Origin: Streptomyces sp. NL15-2K
GTDB taxonomy: Bacteria > Actinomycetota > Actinomycetes > Streptomycetales > Streptomycetaceae
Length of the DNA: 64,000 nt
NCBI RefSeq assembly: GCF_030551255.1
Contig: NZ_CP130630.1
Coordinates: 5,995,501-6,059,500, forward strand
Direction: 5' to 3'
Shown here: positions 8,575 through 17,698 of the stretch, piece after piece
How positions within the stretch are numbered: the stretch's first letter is position 1
Layout: each line of letters starts with the position of its first letter
Notes under the pieces: model-generated
What the model was told of the DNA's origin: nothing
The model's database searches: none
The model's input: only the letters and a program-made list of their open reading frames with translations
Position numbers and translations under genes: made by a program

Positions 8575-9626
8575 ACGCACTGCACGTCGAAGGGCTCACC
8601 AAGTCCTACGGAAAGTCCTATGGAGCCGGGGAGCCGATTCTGCGCGGGCTCGAACTCACCGTCCCGGCGGGCGCGTTGGCCGCCGTCCTCGGCCCCTCCG
8701 GCTGCGGCAAGACCACGCTGCTGCGGATCGTCGCCGGGTTCCTGCACGCCGACGCGGGCACCGTCCGACTCGGCGACCGCCTCCTGAACGGGCCCGGCGT
8801 GCATGTCCCGCCGGAGCGGCGCCGCATCGGCATCGTGCCCCAGGAGGGCGCCCTCTTCCCGCACTTGAGCGTGGCCCGCAACGTCGCCTTCGGACTGACC
8901 GGCGTCGACCGCCCCCAACGGCGGCGCGTCACGGACGAGATGCTCGAACTGGTCGGCCTCGCCGGCTACGGCGACCGCATGCCGCACGAGCTGTCCGGCG
9001 GCCAGCAACAGCGCGTCGCCCTGGCCCGCGCGCTCGCCCCGCGCCCCGGGCTCGTGCTGCTCGACGAGCCGTTCAACGCCCTCGACAGCGCACTGCGGGC
9101 GGGAGTACGGGCGGACGTACGGGCAGCGCTGCGGGCGACCGGGGCCACGGCGGTCCTCGTCACCCACGACCAGCAGGAAGCCCTGTCCACCGCCGACCTC
9201 GTCGCCGTCGTACGGGAGGGCCGGGTCGCCCAGTGCGCCACCCCGCAGGACCTCTACCGGCGCCCCGTGGACCCCTGGATCGCCGGCTTCGTCGGTGACG
9301 CCGTCCTGCTCCCCGGCACGGTCGACGCCGACGGTACGGCAGTGACCGCCCTGGGGGCGGTGCCTCTCGCCGCGCCGCCCGAGGGTGTGCGGACCGGCAC
9401 CGTCCTGCTCCGCCCGGAACAGCTCCTCCTCACCGCCGCGGACGCCGACGGCTCGGTCAGGGGCACGGTGACCGACGTGTCGTACTACGGTCACGACGCC
9501 ATGGTCACCGTGGCCGTCGAGGGCCACGGCACCCCGGTCGGTATCCGGGTCGCGGGCCCTCTGTCCGTGCGGCCGGGGGAGGAGACGGGTGTCCGCGTCG
9601 TGGGGGAGGCGGGCCTCCACCCGTAG
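8571..9626 (+). CDS. Ferric iron ABC transporter ATP-binding protein
   Basis: 351 residues. Walker A is GPSGCGKTT, the signature is LSGGQQQR and Walker B is LVLLDEP, followed by the switch histidine in LVTHDQQEA. A C-terminal regulatory beta domain (TOBE-like, from about residue 245) is usual for iron and molybdate type ATPases. The ATG overlaps the permease stop as ATGA. It energises the iron permease encoded just upstream. The gene ends 24 bp from the convergent IclR gene. Confidence 0.92.
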   Translation: MNALHVEGLTKSYGKSYGAGEPILRGLELTVPAGALAAVLGPSGCGKTTLLRIVAGFLHADAGTVRLGDRLLNGPGVHVPPERRRIGIVPQEGALFPHLSVARNVAFGLTGVDRPQRRRVTDEMLELVGLAGYGDRMPHELSGGQQQRVALARALAPRPGLVLLDEPFNALDSALRAGVRADVRAALRATGATAVLVTHDQQEALSTADLVAVVREGRVAQCATPQDLYRRPVDPWIAGFVGDAVLLPGTVDADGTAVTALGAVPLAAPPEGVRTGTVLLRPEQLLLTAADADGSVRGTVTDVSYYGHDAMVTVAVEGHGTPVGIRVAGPLSVRPGEETGVRVVGEAGLHP

Positions 9627-9650
9627 TGGCGGTTCGGTACGCCCCTCGCC

Positions 9651-10529
9651 TCATCCCGTCCGGTGCGAGTCGGCGGCGGCCTCGTCCTCGGCCCGCGGCA
9701 CGGTCCCGCCGAGGTTCTCGGTGACGACACCGGTGGCGGCGGTGAGCAGGGCGCCCAGTTCGGGGAGGCGGTCACGGGTGACCCGGGTGGCCGGGCCCGA
9801 GATGCTGACGGCGATGGTGACGTTGCCGCCGTGATCGTGGACCGGTGCGGCCACGCAGCGGATGTCCTGTTCGTTCTCCACGTCGTCGACGGCGTAGCCG
9901 CGCCGGCGGATGAGGGCGAGCTCCTCGCGGAGTCGCTCCGGGGTGGTGATGGTCGCCGAGGTGCGGGCGGGCATGCCCGCCGCGATCACCTTGTCGACGA
10001 CGTCGTCCTCGCTGTGGGCGAGGAACACCTTGCCGGTCGCGGTGCAGTAGGCGGGCTGGCGGCTGCCGATCCGGGAGTGCATCCGGACCGCCCGGGGGCT
10101 CTCGACCTTGTCGATGTAGACGATCTCCGGCGGATCGAAGGTCACGAGGTGGACGGTCTCGCCGCTGTCCTCGGCGAGTTGGTGCAGCGTCGGGGAGGTG
10201 ATCTGCCGGGTGTCGCGCCGTTCCAGGTAGGCCTGGCCGAGCAGCGCGTTCTGCGGGCCGAGGCGGTAACGGCCCGACTCGGGGTCCTGGTCGACCAGCC
10301 GCACCTCCCGCAGGGGTGCGATCAGCCGCAGCACGGTGGACTTGCTCAGCTGGAGCCCGGTGGCCAGGTCGGTCAGTGTGACGCCGTGCGGATGTCCCCG
10401 GTCCTCGGCGAGGTACATCAGGATGCCCAGCGCACGCCGCAGGGAGGACGAGGCGTTGCGACGGCCTGTCGGGGCGTCGGGTGCGTCTGGTGCGTCGGGA
10501 GTGTCGTTCGCGCTGTCGGACGAGGGCAC
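9651..10529 (-). CDS. IclR-family transcriptional regulator
   Basis: 292 residues. An Ala/Pro/Asp-rich N-terminal tail (APDAPDAPD) is followed by a winged helix-turn-helix (VTLTDLATGLQLSKSTVLRLI) and an IclR effector domain with the characteristic TATGKVFLA and DIRCVAAPV stretches. The GTG at 10529 is preserved behind AGGAGG with a 7-nt gap; longer readings run into the operator. It is divergent from an ABC transporter and sugar kinase operon, which it most likely represses until a sugar-acid-like ligand binds. Confidence 0.9.
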   Translation of the reverse strand: MPSSDSANDTPDAPDAPDAPTGRRNASSSLRRALGILMYLAEDRGHPHGVTLTDLATGLQLSKSTVLRLIAPLREVRLVDQDPESGRYRLGPQNALLGQAYLERRDTRQITSPTLHQLAEDSGETVHLVTFDPPEIVYIDKVESPRAVRMHSRIGSRQPAYCTATGKVFLAHSEDDVVDKVIAAGMPARTSATITTPERLREELALIRRRGYAVDDVENEQDIRCVAAPVHDHGGNVTIAVSISGPATRVTRDRLPELGALLTAATGVVTENLGGTVPRAEDEAAADSHRTG

Positions 10530-10558
10530 GCCGGTTCCTCCTGAGTGCTGTGACACTT

Positions 10559-10671
10559 GTGCTGCATTGCAAAACGAAATGTCACATATTGGCATAGCCA
10601 TTGACGCTTCTCGCGTGCTGTGGCTAGCTTCTGCCCAACGTTCTGCGAAATCAAGTTTTGCATAGCAGAAC
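10559..10671. promoter_or_regulatory. Two inverted copies of a 17-bp IclR-type operator
   Basis: The site at 10559-10575 (GTGCTGCATTGCAAAAC) and the reverse complement of 10655-10671 (GTTCTGCTATGCAAAAC) agree at 14 of 17 positions. Each is itself an imperfect palindrome around TGC..GCA. One lies near the regulator start and one near the transport operon, so the IclR protein probably controls both promoters. Assignment to this regulator is by position and by IclR operator shape. Confidence 0.65.
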
Positions 10672-10753
10672 AACCGACACCGTCCCGGCCGCGCCGCCCC
10701 CTCCGGCCGTCCCCAGGTCTCCGCCCCCGCCCTCCCGGAAGGGAACCCCCGTG

Positions 10754-11590
10754 ATGAGACTCCGTCACCGTACCCGCCCTCTGATGGTGATTTGTGCCGG
10801 TGTGACCGGCGCCGCGTTCCTCACCGCCTGCAGCTCCAGCGCCCAGACGACGGGCGCGGGCCAGCAGTCCTCGACGCTCCAGACGGTGATCAAGCGCGGC
10901 ACGCTGAACGTCGCCAGCTGCCTGACGTTCCCGCCGTTCGGCTCGCTCAGCAAGGACAACAAGCCGCAGGGCTTCGACGTCGACGTCGCCACCGCCATGG
11001 CCAAGGCGCTCGGCGTCAAGGTCAAGGTCGTCGACACCACGTCCGCCAACCGCATCCCCAACCTGCAGACCAAGAAGGTCGACGCGGTCGTCTGCAACTT
11101 CACCACCACCGCCGAGCGTGCCAAGCAGGTCGCCTTCAGCGACCCGTACATCGTCGCGGGCGAGGTGCTGCTGGTGAAGAAGTCCAGCGGCATCTCCACC
11201 ATCAAGGACCTCGGCGGCAAGACGGTCGCCGTCACCAAGGGCTCCACCAACGGCGACGCGGTCAAGGCCGGCAACCCCGAGGCGAAGATCCAGGAGTACG
11301 ACACCTCCTCCGCCGCCGTGCTCGCCGTCAAGCAGGGTCAGGCCGACGCCATGGTCGAGGACTCCAACTTCCTCAACTACCAGGCGAAGCAGGACCCCTC
11401 CCTCAAGGTCACCAAGGACTCGGTCGTCCCGCTGGAGTACAACGCCATCGGCGTCCAGTCGGGCGACTCGACCTGGCTGCAGTGGGTCAACACCTGGCTG
11501 CGGGAGTTCAACACCTCCGGTCAGGCCGACGCCCTCTACAAGAAGTGGTTCGGCGTCGACCGCGTCTACCCGCTCAACCCGTCCTACTGA
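10754..11590 (+). CDS. ABC transporter substrate-binding lipoprotein, polar amino acid (SBP_bac_3) type
   Basis: 278 residues. The lipoprotein signal ends in AAFLTAC. The mature domain has the bilobed family-3 pattern, with LNVASCLTFPPFGSL, GFDVDVATAMAKALG and the VAVTKGSTNGD hinge. It should bind a small amino acid or a charged organic solute outside the membrane. A GTG lies one codon before the ATG; a GAAGGGA ribosome site serves either. It opens an operon of binding protein, two permeases, ATPase and a PfkB kinase, which hints at a sugar-acid or amino-sugar ligand rather than a plain amino acid. Confidence 0.9.
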   Translation: MRLRHRTRPLMVICAGVTGAAFLTACSSSAQTTGAGQQSSTLQTVIKRGTLNVASCLTFPPFGSLSKDNKPQGFDVDVATAMAKALGVKVKVVDTTSANRIPNLQTKKVDAVVCNFTTTAERAKQVAFSDPYIVAGEVLLVKKSSGISTIKDLGGKTVAVTKGSTNGDAVKAGNPEAKIQEYDTSSAAVLAVKQGQADAMVEDSNFLNYQAKQDPSLKVTKDSVVPLEYNAIGVQSGDSTWLQWVNTWLREFNTSGQADALYKKWFGVDRVYPLNPSY

Positions 11591-11612
11591 GTTCCTGCTG
11601 AGTTCCTGCTGA
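11587..11612 (+). repeat. 11-bp tandem repeat covering the stop codon
   Basis: CTGAGTTCCTG occurs twice in tandem (11587-11597, 11598-11608) followed by CTGA of a third copy. The binding-protein TGA stop is inside the first copy and is repeated in the others. Confidence 0.85.
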
Positions 11613-11664
11613 CTCACGAGTCCGCCGGGCGGCGGCCCCGTAGCCGCCCCCGGGGAGGAGTCCC

Positions 11665-12411
11665 ATGCTCACCGACTGGACCTACGCCCTCCAGGACTGG
11701 ACGACGTACGTCGACGCCGCCTGGCTGTCGCTGAGGCTCTCGCTCGCCGCCTTCGGCATGGCCTGCGCCCTCGGTCTGCTCGGCGCCCTCGCCCGCAGAT
11801 CCCGGTACGCCGTGCTGCGCGCGCCGGCCGCCGTCTACGTCGAGGTCATCCGCAACACCCCCGTGCTGCTCCAGATGTTCGTCGCCTACTTCGCCCTGCC
11901 GTCGGCCGGTGTGCGGCTCAGCCCCGTGCAGGCCGGTGTCCTCGCGCTCGGCGTCAACGTGGGCGCGTACCTCACCGAGATCTTCCGGGCCGGCATCCAG
12001 GCCGTGCCGCCCGGCCAGCGGGAGGCCGCTCGAGTGCTCGCGCTCGGCCCCGGCCGTACCTTCGCGCACGTCGTGCTGCCGCAGGCGCTGCGCCACGTCT
12101 ACCCGGCCGTGGTGAACCAGCTGGTCCAGATCATCCTGGGCTCGTCGCTGCTGTCCGCCATCTCCGTCCCCGAACTCACCGGCACGGCCATGGTCATCAA
12201 CTCCCGCACCCTGCTGACCGTCCAGGTCTTCGGCATCGCCGCGGTGCTCTATCTGATCCTCACCAACCTGGTCGTGCTGGTGGCCGGGCTCGTCGGCCGG
12301 GTGGCCTTCAAACCGCCGCTGCCCAGGGTCGTGAGACCGGGCCCCTTGGACGCCGTACGACGGCTGCTGTCCGCACGGTCCGTGCCCAACGTCCGTAAGG
12401 AGGCGGCGTGA
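11665..12411 (+). CDS. Amino acid-type ABC transporter permease (HisQM family), first subunit
   Basis: 248 residues with about five membrane helices. The family stretch [17 protein letters not shown] and the EAA loop [22 protein letters not shown] are present. GGAGGAG sits just before the ATG. The last codons overlap the start of the second permease. The basic C-terminal tail (about 30 residues) is longer than usual. It pairs with the next gene product to form the channel of the importer. Confidence 0.9.
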   Translation: MLTDWTYALQDWTTYVDAAWLSLRLSLAAFGMACALGLLGALARRSRYAVLRAPAAVYVEVIRNTPVLLQMFVAYFALPSAGVRLSPVQAGVLALGVNVGAYLTEIFRAGIQAVPPGQREAARVLALGPGRTFAHVVLPQALRHVYPAVVNQLVQIILGSSLLSAISVPELTGTAMVINSRTLLTVQVFGIAAVLYLILTNLVVLVAGLVGRVAFKPPLPRVVRPGPLDAVRRLLSARSVPNVRKEAA

Positions 12412-13061
12412 TGGACTGGTCGGTCATCTGGTCGAACCGCGAGCTGTTCACCGACGGACTGTGGGCCACCGCACTGCTGTCCGTCGCGGCCATCGCCACC
12501 GGCACGCTCACCGGGCTCCTCGTCGCGGCCGTACGCACCAGCCGCGCACCCGTGCTGGCGCAACTCGCCCGGGGCTATCTGGAGGTCTTCCGCGGCACAC
12601 CGCTGCTGATCCAGATGCTCTTCATCTACTTCGGCGCGGCCTATCTGAACCTGGCGGGCATCACCGTCTTCGGCGCGGCCCTGCTGGCGCTGACCCTGTA
12701 TCAGGGCGCGTACATCGCGGAGATCTTCCGGGCCGGCATCGAGGCCGTGCCCCGGGGCCAGTGGGAGGCGGCGCGGGTCCTCGGCCTCGGCCGCGTGCAG
12801 ACCTTCACCAGCGTGATCCTGCCGCAGACCCGGGCGATCGTGCTGCCGCCGCTGGTCGGCCAGTACCTCTCCCTCATCAAGGACACCTCGATCGCCGTCG
12901 TGATCGGGTACGTCGAACTCCTGCGGCAGGGGCAGGCCGTCATCGACCGGGCGGGCGACCCCGCCACCACCTATCTCGCCGTTGCCGCCCTCTACTTCGT
13001 CATCTGCTACCCGCTGTCGCTCGTCGTGCGACGGATGGAACGAAAGGCTGTCACCGCATGA
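12411..13061 (+). CDS. Amino acid-type ABC transporter permease, second subunit
   Basis: 216 residues, with the matching [17 protein letters not shown] and EAA loop [15 protein letters not shown]. Start chosen as the ATG at 12411, which lies 6 nt after AAGGAGG; a GTG three bases earlier is too close. The ATG shares its A with the stop of the first permease, and its own stop overlaps the ATPase start. This implies coupled translation of all channel subunits. Confidence 0.9.
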   Translation: MDWSVIWSNRELFTDGLWATALLSVAAIATGTLTGLLVAAVRTSRAPVLAQLARGYLEVFRGTPLLIQMLFIYFGAAYLNLAGITVFGAALLALTLYQGAYIAEIFRAGIEAVPRGQWEAARVLGLGRVQTFTSVILPQTRAIVLPPLVGQYLSLIKDTSIAVVIGYVELLRQGQAVIDRAGDPATTYLAVAALYFVICYPLSLVVRRMERKAVTA

Positions 13062-13837
13062 CGACCACCGACACCGACGCCGACGCCGTACGGCAGCCCG
13101 TCGCACCCGCGCGGATCACCCTGACCGGCGTGCACAAGCGCTTCGGCGCGCTGAACGTCCTCAAGGGCGTCGACATCGACGTGGAGCCGGGCGAGGTCGT
13201 CGTCCTCATCGGCGCCAGCGGCTCCGGCAAGAGCACCCTGCTGCGGATCATGTGCGACCTGGAGCGCGCGGACAGCGGGGAGGTGTGGGTGAACGGCGTA
13301 CCGCTGCACGACCGCAAGCGCGCGCCCGAGATCTTCGGCCATGTCGGCATGGTGTTCCAGCAGTTCAACCTCTTCCCGCACAGGACCGCGCTGGGCAACG
13401 TCACCCTCGCCCTGCTCAAGGTCAGGAAGCTCGGGAAGGCGGAGGCCGCGGAGCGCGGGCGGGCCGCGCTGGCCCGGGTGGGGCTCTCCGACAAGGCCGA
13501 CTCCTATCCCGCCCAGCTCTCCGGCGGCCAGCAGCAGCGCGTCGCCATCGCCCGTGCGCTCGCCATGGACCCGGCGATCATGTTCTTCGACGAGCCCACC
13601 TCCGCGCTCGACCCCGAACTGGTCGGCGAGGTCACCGGCGTCATGCGCTCCCTCGCCGAGGACGGCATGACCATGGTCGTCGTCACCCACGAGATGCGCT
13701 TCGCCAAGGACACCGCGGACCGTGTCGTCTTCATGGACGGCGGGGTCGTCCTCGAGCAGGGCCCGCCGGCACAGGTGCTCGGCAGTCCGGCCGAGGCACG
13801 GACGCAGCAGTTCCTGCACCGGGTGCTCGACACGTAG
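13058..13837 (+). CDS. Amino acid-type ABC transporter ATP-binding protein
   Basis: 259 residues, GlnQ/HisP type. Walker A is GASGSGKST, the Q-loop is [12 protein letters not shown], the signature is LSGGQQQR and Walker B is IMFFDEP. Overlaps the preceding permease as ATGA. Energises uptake by the binding protein and the two permeases upstream. Confidence 0.92.
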   Translation: MTTTDTDADAVRQPVAPARITLTGVHKRFGALNVLKGVDIDVEPGEVVVLIGASGSGKSTLLRIMCDLERADSGEVWVNGVPLHDRKRAPEIFGHVGMVFQQFNLFPHRTALGNVTLALLKVRKLGKAEAAERGRAALARVGLSDKADSYPAQLSGGQQQRVAIARALAMDPAIMFFDEPTSALDPELVGEVTGVMRSLAEDGMTMVVVTHEMRFAKDTADRVVFMDGGVVLEQGPPAQVLGSPAEARTQQFLHRVLDT

Positions 13838-13929
13838 GCCGCGGCATCATGCCGCCGTCCGCCCTCCCGCCCGGCCGTCCGCGCGGCCGTCATCCGCCGT
13901 CACTGTCCCATCCCGCCGAAGGACGACCC

Positions 13930-14934
13930 GTGCTCATCCCTCCCAAGTCAGGTGTTGCCGACATGGCCGACGTGGCCGACGTCGTGTGCGTCGGCGAGAC
14001 CATGGCGGTGCTCAGCCCGAGTGACGCGGGACCGCTGGAGGGGCAGACGACCCTGGGGCTGGCCGTGGGCGGGGCGGAGTCCAACGTGGCCTGTGGTCTG
14101 GCCGCTCTCGGGCACCGCGCGGCCTGGGTGAGCCGGGTCGGCGCGGATCCGCTGGGGCGACGCGTCCTGAGCGATCTGACGGCCCGCGGGGTCGACGTGT
14201 CCGCGGTCGAGGTCGACCCGGAACGGCCCACCGGCGTGTACTTCAAGGACCCCGGCCCCGACGGGACCGGCACGTACTACTACCGCCGGAACTCGGCGGC
14301 CACCGCCATGGGCCCCGCCCTGATCCGTCTCCCGCACCTGCGTGCGGCCCGGATCCTCCACCTCTCCGGAATCACCGCGGCCCTGTCGGACAGCTGCGCC
14401 GAACTGGTCGCCGAGATCGTCACCCGGCGGGCCGTACCGGGACCGGCCGTCTCCTTCGACGTCAACCACCGTCCCGCCCTGTGGCGGCACCGGCCCGCCG
14501 ACGCGGCGCCCGTCCTGCTGGAGCTGGCCCGCGGCGCCGACATCGTCTTCGTCGGACGGGACGAGGCCGAGACCCTGTGGGGCACCGGCAAGTCCGAGGA
14601 GATCCGCGACCTGCTCGGGCCCGCCCCCGTCATCGTCGTCAAGGACGCGGGGCGGGGAGCAACCTCGTACGGCCAAGGCGGCGAGGAGACCTTCGTCCCC
14701 ACCCCCGCGTCCCCTGTCGTCGAACGGGTGGGCGCCGGTGACGCCTTCGCCGCCGGCTACCTGACGGCTCTCCTCGAAGGCAGCGGGCCGACGGAGGGCC
14801 TGCGCCTGGGCCACCTGCTGGCCGCCGCGACCCTGCGTACCCGGGACGACGTCCCCCTGGTCCCCGCACGGGACGAACTGGCCCGCCACCTCACCGCCGA
14901 CCCGGCGACCTGGTCCACGCTCCGGCTGCCCTGA
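13930..14934 (+). CDS. PfkB-family sugar or sugar-acid kinase (2-keto-3-deoxygluconate kinase-like)
   Basis: 334 residues. The N-terminal VCVGETMAVLSP and GGAESNVACGLAALG and the C-terminal signature RVGAGDAFAAGYL mark a ribokinase/PfkB fold; the Asp of GAGDAF is the catalytic base. The N-terminus resembles KDG kinases, which phosphorylate 2-keto-3-deoxygluconate. GTG start at 13930 follows GAAGGA by 6 nt. It is 92 nt after the ATPase gene and probably part of the IclR-controlled operon, so the imported solute may be its substrate or be converted to it. No aldolase or dehydratase is alongside. Confidence 0.8.
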   Translation: MLIPPKSGVADMADVADVVCVGETMAVLSPSDAGPLEGQTTLGLAVGGAESNVACGLAALGHRAAWVSRVGADPLGRRVLSDLTARGVDVSAVEVDPERPTGVYFKDPGPDGTGTYYYRRNSAATAMGPALIRLPHLRAARILHLSGITAALSDSCAELVAEIVTRRAVPGPAVSFDVNHRPALWRHRPADAAPVLLELARGADIVFVGRDEAETLWGTGKSEEIRDLLGPAPVIVVKDAGRGATSYGQGGEETFVPTPASPVVERVGAGDAFAAGYLTALLEGSGPTEGLRLGHLLAAATLRTRDDVPLVPARDELARHLTADPATWSTLRLP

Positions 14935-14983
14935 CGCACGGACGTCGCGACGACCGGGGCCACGTACTTCGCGACGGCCGGGA

Positions 14984-15400
14984 TCACGCCGGCCCGGGCT
15001 CCCCGCGCCGGGCGACGACGACCGCGAGACCTCCGACGACGGGGAGAGCCATCAGGACGGTGCCAAGACGGTGGCCCCATCCGATCCGTCAGCCTGATGG
15101 CGTCGCTGAGGTAGCCCGCGGACACGGCAGAATGCCGGCGGTCACGTAACCGCCCACGGTGAGCCCGGCATTGGCCTCGGCCATCCGTCGCAGGCGGGAC
15201 GGTGGAATTGAGCAGGGAGAGTCCGCCGAGCTGGCCCACGCCCTGCCCGGCTCCGGCCGGCAGCGCGGAGACGACGAGCACCAGGAGCAGGCCGGACAGC
15301 AGCGAGGGGCCGAGCGAGAGCACGAAGGCCGTGGCCGTGATGCCGGGTGCGAACACGGCGATGCCCAGGGCGAGTCGGAGGCCATTGCCGCGCCCGCAGC
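14984..15400 (-). pseudogene. Decayed 3' part of an MFS transporter gene
   Basis: Reading the minus strand with frame changes gives a recognisable C-terminal piece of a 12-helix transporter: ALGIAVFAPGITATAFVLSL, GVGQLGGLSLLNSTVP, then in another frame AEANAGLTVGGYV, then YLSDAIRLTDRMG, and finally GTVLMALPVVGGLAVVVA before a stop at 14984-14986. At least three frame changes are needed and the 5' part is replaced by the repeat tract. The family is inferred from helix pattern and the GQLGGLSLLNST-like loop. Confidence 0.5.
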
Positions 15401-15430
15401 CCGGCCCGGACGGCGCCCGAGCCGGGCGTA

Positions 15431-15860
15431 GGGCCCCGGTCCCGGTCTGGCTCCGGCCCCGGTCCCGGTCTGGCCTGGCCCTGGCCCCGGCCCCGGCCCG
15501 GCCCTGGCCTGGCCCCGGCCCGGTCCCGGCCTGGCCCCGGCCCCGGCCCCGGCCCCGGCCCGGTCCTGGCCTGGCCCCGGCCCGGTCCCGGCCTGGCCCT
15601 GGCCCTGGCCTGGCCCCGGCCCGGCCCCGGCCTGGCCCCGGCCCCGGCCCCGGCCCCGGCCCGGTCCTGGCCTGGCCCCGGCCCGGTCCCGGCCTGGCCC
15701 TGGCCCTGGCCCTGGCCTGGCCCCGCCCGGCCCTGGCCTGGCCCCGCCCGGCCCCGGCCTGGCCCCCGCCCGGCCCCGCCCCCGCCCGGCCCCGCCCCGG
15801 GACTGGCCCCGCCCCGGGACTGGCCCCGCCCCGGGACTGGCCCCGCCCCGGGACCGGTCC
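15431..15860. repeat. G+C repeat tract lacking adenine, with nested period
   Basis: Built from GGCCCC, GGCCCT and GGTCCC hexamers. The top strand has no A from 15431 to 15801 (371 nt). A block of about 90 bp is repeated with a 101-bp offset (CGGTCCTGG at 15561 and 15662). The right end is a separate 17-bp tandem array (15801-15817, 15818-15834, 15835-15851). Open frames across it encode only Gly-Pro-Arg-Ala repeats and I do not call a gene. Neither 101 nor 17 is a multiple of three, which argues against a protein. It follows the decayed MFS gene and precedes the lipoprotein gene. Confidence 0.85.
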
Positions 15861-15923
15861 CGGGCACGACCCGCCAGGATGAGGTCGGCAAGGAGCCGTC
15901 GGTTCTCACTCAGGAGTGGAGAC

Positions 15924-16415
15924 ATGCGCCGGAAGTCTTCCGCGCGACGCTCAGGCCTTCCCGTCGTAGCCGCCCCCATCGTGGCGTTGCTGCTCGCGGG
16001 ATGTGGGAACGACGGTCCGGGCAAAGCTTCCCCGGACGAACCGAGCGGGGGCGGGACGTCGGCGAGCGTGGCCGAGAGCCCGGCCGTTGCCGACACCGCT
16101 TCGCCCCGGTCCCCGGCCGACAGCCTCCCGGCAGACCCCGCCCCGGACACGGGCTCCATGGTTGATGAGGCCTTTGACGCAGCGCGCATCGCCGCGCTCC
16201 AGAGCGCCTTGCGCTATGTCGACCCTGCCCTCGGCGCACCCGAGGACATCGCCAAAGCCGATGCGCAGTGCGTCGACCTCCGGCGGAACGTCGCCGATCC
16301 GGACCAGGTCGCCGCTCAGCGGTTCAGCACAGCGAACCACCGGGTGACAAAAGCCGACGGCAAGCGGATCAACACAATCCTGAGCAACACTTACTGCCGC
16401 CAAGGGGGTTCGTGA
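15924..16415 (+). CDS. Small putative lipoprotein
   Basis: 163 residues. A basic start (MRRKSSARRSG) and hydrophobic stretch end in the lipobox LLLAGC. A Ser/Pro/Asp linker follows to about residue 80, then a small helical domain (FDAARIAALQSALRYVDP to NTILSNTYC) with two cysteines that could pair. AGGAG lies 7 nt before the ATG. No function recognised. It lies directly right of the G+C repeat tract and only 7 bp from the convergent epoxide hydrolase gene. Confidence 0.7.
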   Translation: MRRKSSARRSGLPVVAAPIVALLLAGCGNDGPGKASPDEPSGGGTSASVAESPAVADTASPRSPADSLPADPAPDTGSMVDEAFDAARIAALQSALRYVDPALGAPEDIAKADAQCVDLRRNVADPDQVAAQRFSTANHRVTKADGKRINTILSNTYCRQGGS

Positions 16416-16422
16416 GCCGCGT

Positions 16423-17595
16423 TCACCGATCAGCGGCCAGCACTGCGGCGAGGCCCTCTTGCAGATCTTTGACGAAATACTCGGGAACCTCCAGCGACGG
16501 GAAATGGCCCCCGATTTCAGGCATCCTCCATCGGACGATCTGTCGGTACCGCTCCTGCGCCCAGGGGCGCGGACACTTCTCGACGTCGCGGGGATACATA
16601 GTGAGTGCGGACGGGACGTCGACCCGAAGTTCGGGGTCCAGCGAGTTGTGGCTTTCGTAGTAGATGCGGGCCGCCGATGCGCCGGTCCGCGTCAGCCAAT
16701 ACAGGGTGACGTCGTCAAGAACGCGGTCTCTGGAAATCGTCTCGAACGGGCTGTCTTCGGTATCTGTCCACTCGGCGAACTTGTCAAGGATCCAGGCGAG
16801 AAGCCCGACCGGTGAGTCGACGAGCGAGTAGCCGATGGTCTGCGGTCGGGTCGCCTGCTGCTTCGCGTACGCCGCGCGGTTGCGCCAGAAATCGCGGGTT
16901 TCCTCGGTCCACTTGCGCTCGACCGCCGTCAGCCCGTCCGTTGTCAGCCCGGGCGGTCCCTCCGCGAACGTTGTGTGGATGCCGAGAACGTGCTCCGGGA
17001 ACCTGCCGCCGAGGACCGTGGTGATATTTCCTCCCCAGTCGCCGCCGTGGGCTGCGAACTTGCTGTAGCCGAGCCTTCCCATCAGTTCCACCCAGGCGGC
17101 CGCGATCTTTTCGGTTCCCCACCCGGTGGTGGCCGGCTTGTCGCTGTAACCAAAGCCTGGTAGCGACGGGACCACGACGTGGAATGCCGGCGCGTCCGCA
17201 TCTTTCGGATCTGCCATTTCGTCCACTACATCGATGAATCGAACAATGCTGTCCGGCCAGCCGTGCGTCAAGATCAGAGGAGTGGCATCCGCGCGCGCGG
17301 ATCGGCGGTGCAGGAAGTGGATTCCCAGATCGTCAATGGTCGTGCGGAATTGGCCGATGCGGTTGAGACGCTCTTCGAACGACCGCCAGTCGTACCCGGT
17401 GCGCCAGTAGTTCACGACATCGACGAGGTCGGCGAGAGGAACGCCCTGTTCCCATCGGCGAGGGTCGGGCGCGGCGCGATGGACCGTCTCGGCCTCCGGT
17501 AGTCGCGCCGCGGCCAGTCGCGCGCGCAGATCGTCGAGGTCGGCGTCGGTTGCGTGGGCTTCAAAGGCTTGCACGTCGCTGGTTGGGCGGGGCAT
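16423..17595 (-). CDS. Epoxide hydrolase, alpha/beta-hydrolase with EHN domain
   Basis: 390 residues. The N-terminal EHN lid (about residues 1-95, RWEQGVPLADLVDVVNYW) precedes the alpha/beta fold with the oxyanion motif HGWPDS (111-116) and the nucleophile D186 in GGDWGG. The C-terminal GGHFPSLEVP supplies the likely catalytic His. It should open epoxides by an Asp-ester mechanism, as in juvenile-hormone and microsomal-type enzymes. AGGAGG is 4 nt before the ATG. Divergent from a CGNR regulator across a repeated operator, so probably under that regulator. Confidence 0.9.
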   Translation of the reverse strand: MPRPTSDVQAFEAHATDADLDDLRARLAAARLPEAETVHRAAPDPRRWEQGVPLADLVDVVNYWRTGYDWRSFEERLNRIGQFRTTIDDLGIHFLHRRSARADATPLILTHGWPDSIVRFIDVVDEMADPKDADAPAFHVVVPSLPGFGYSDKPATTGWGTEKIAAAWVELMGRLGYSKFAAHGGDWGGNITTVLGGRFPEHVLGIHTTFAEGPPGLTTDGLTAVERKWTEETRDFWRNRAAYAKQQATRPQTIGYSLVDSPVGLLAWILDKFAEWTDTEDSPFETISRDRVLDDVTLYWLTRTGASAARIYYESHNSLDPELRVDVPSALTMYPRDVEKCPRPWAQERYRQIVRWRMPEIGGHFPSLEVPEYFVKDLQEGLAAVLAADR

Positions 17596-17636
17596 GAGAC
17601 CTCCTGGCCGTCGTGGAACCGGCCACGATCCATCGC

Positions 17637-17696
17637 GAACCGGCTAAGACGGTTCTAGCAGTTCTCCGAGCCACGCGGCAACCGGCTAAGGTGGTT
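17637..17696. promoter_or_regulatory. Paired AACCGGCTAAG operators between divergent genes
   Basis: GAACCGGCTAAGACGGTTC (17637-17655) is a palindrome with 6-bp arms. A second copy, AACCGGCTAAGGTGGTT, lies at 17680-17696, so the shared core is spaced 42 bp, about four helical turns. A third AACCGG is nearer the epoxide hydrolase start. The second site overlaps the ribosome site of the regulator gene, which fits autorepression. Confidence 0.6.
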
Positions 17697-17698
17697 CC

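Noticed and set aside
15801..15851. 17-bp array considered as a CRISPR
   Set aside because: Units are directly adjacent with no unique spacers and there are no cas genes.
15089..16189. 366-residue minus-strand frame encoding Gly-Pro-Arg repeats
   Set aside because: It is an open frame through the G+C repeat tract. All six frames stay open there and the repeat periods are not multiples of three.
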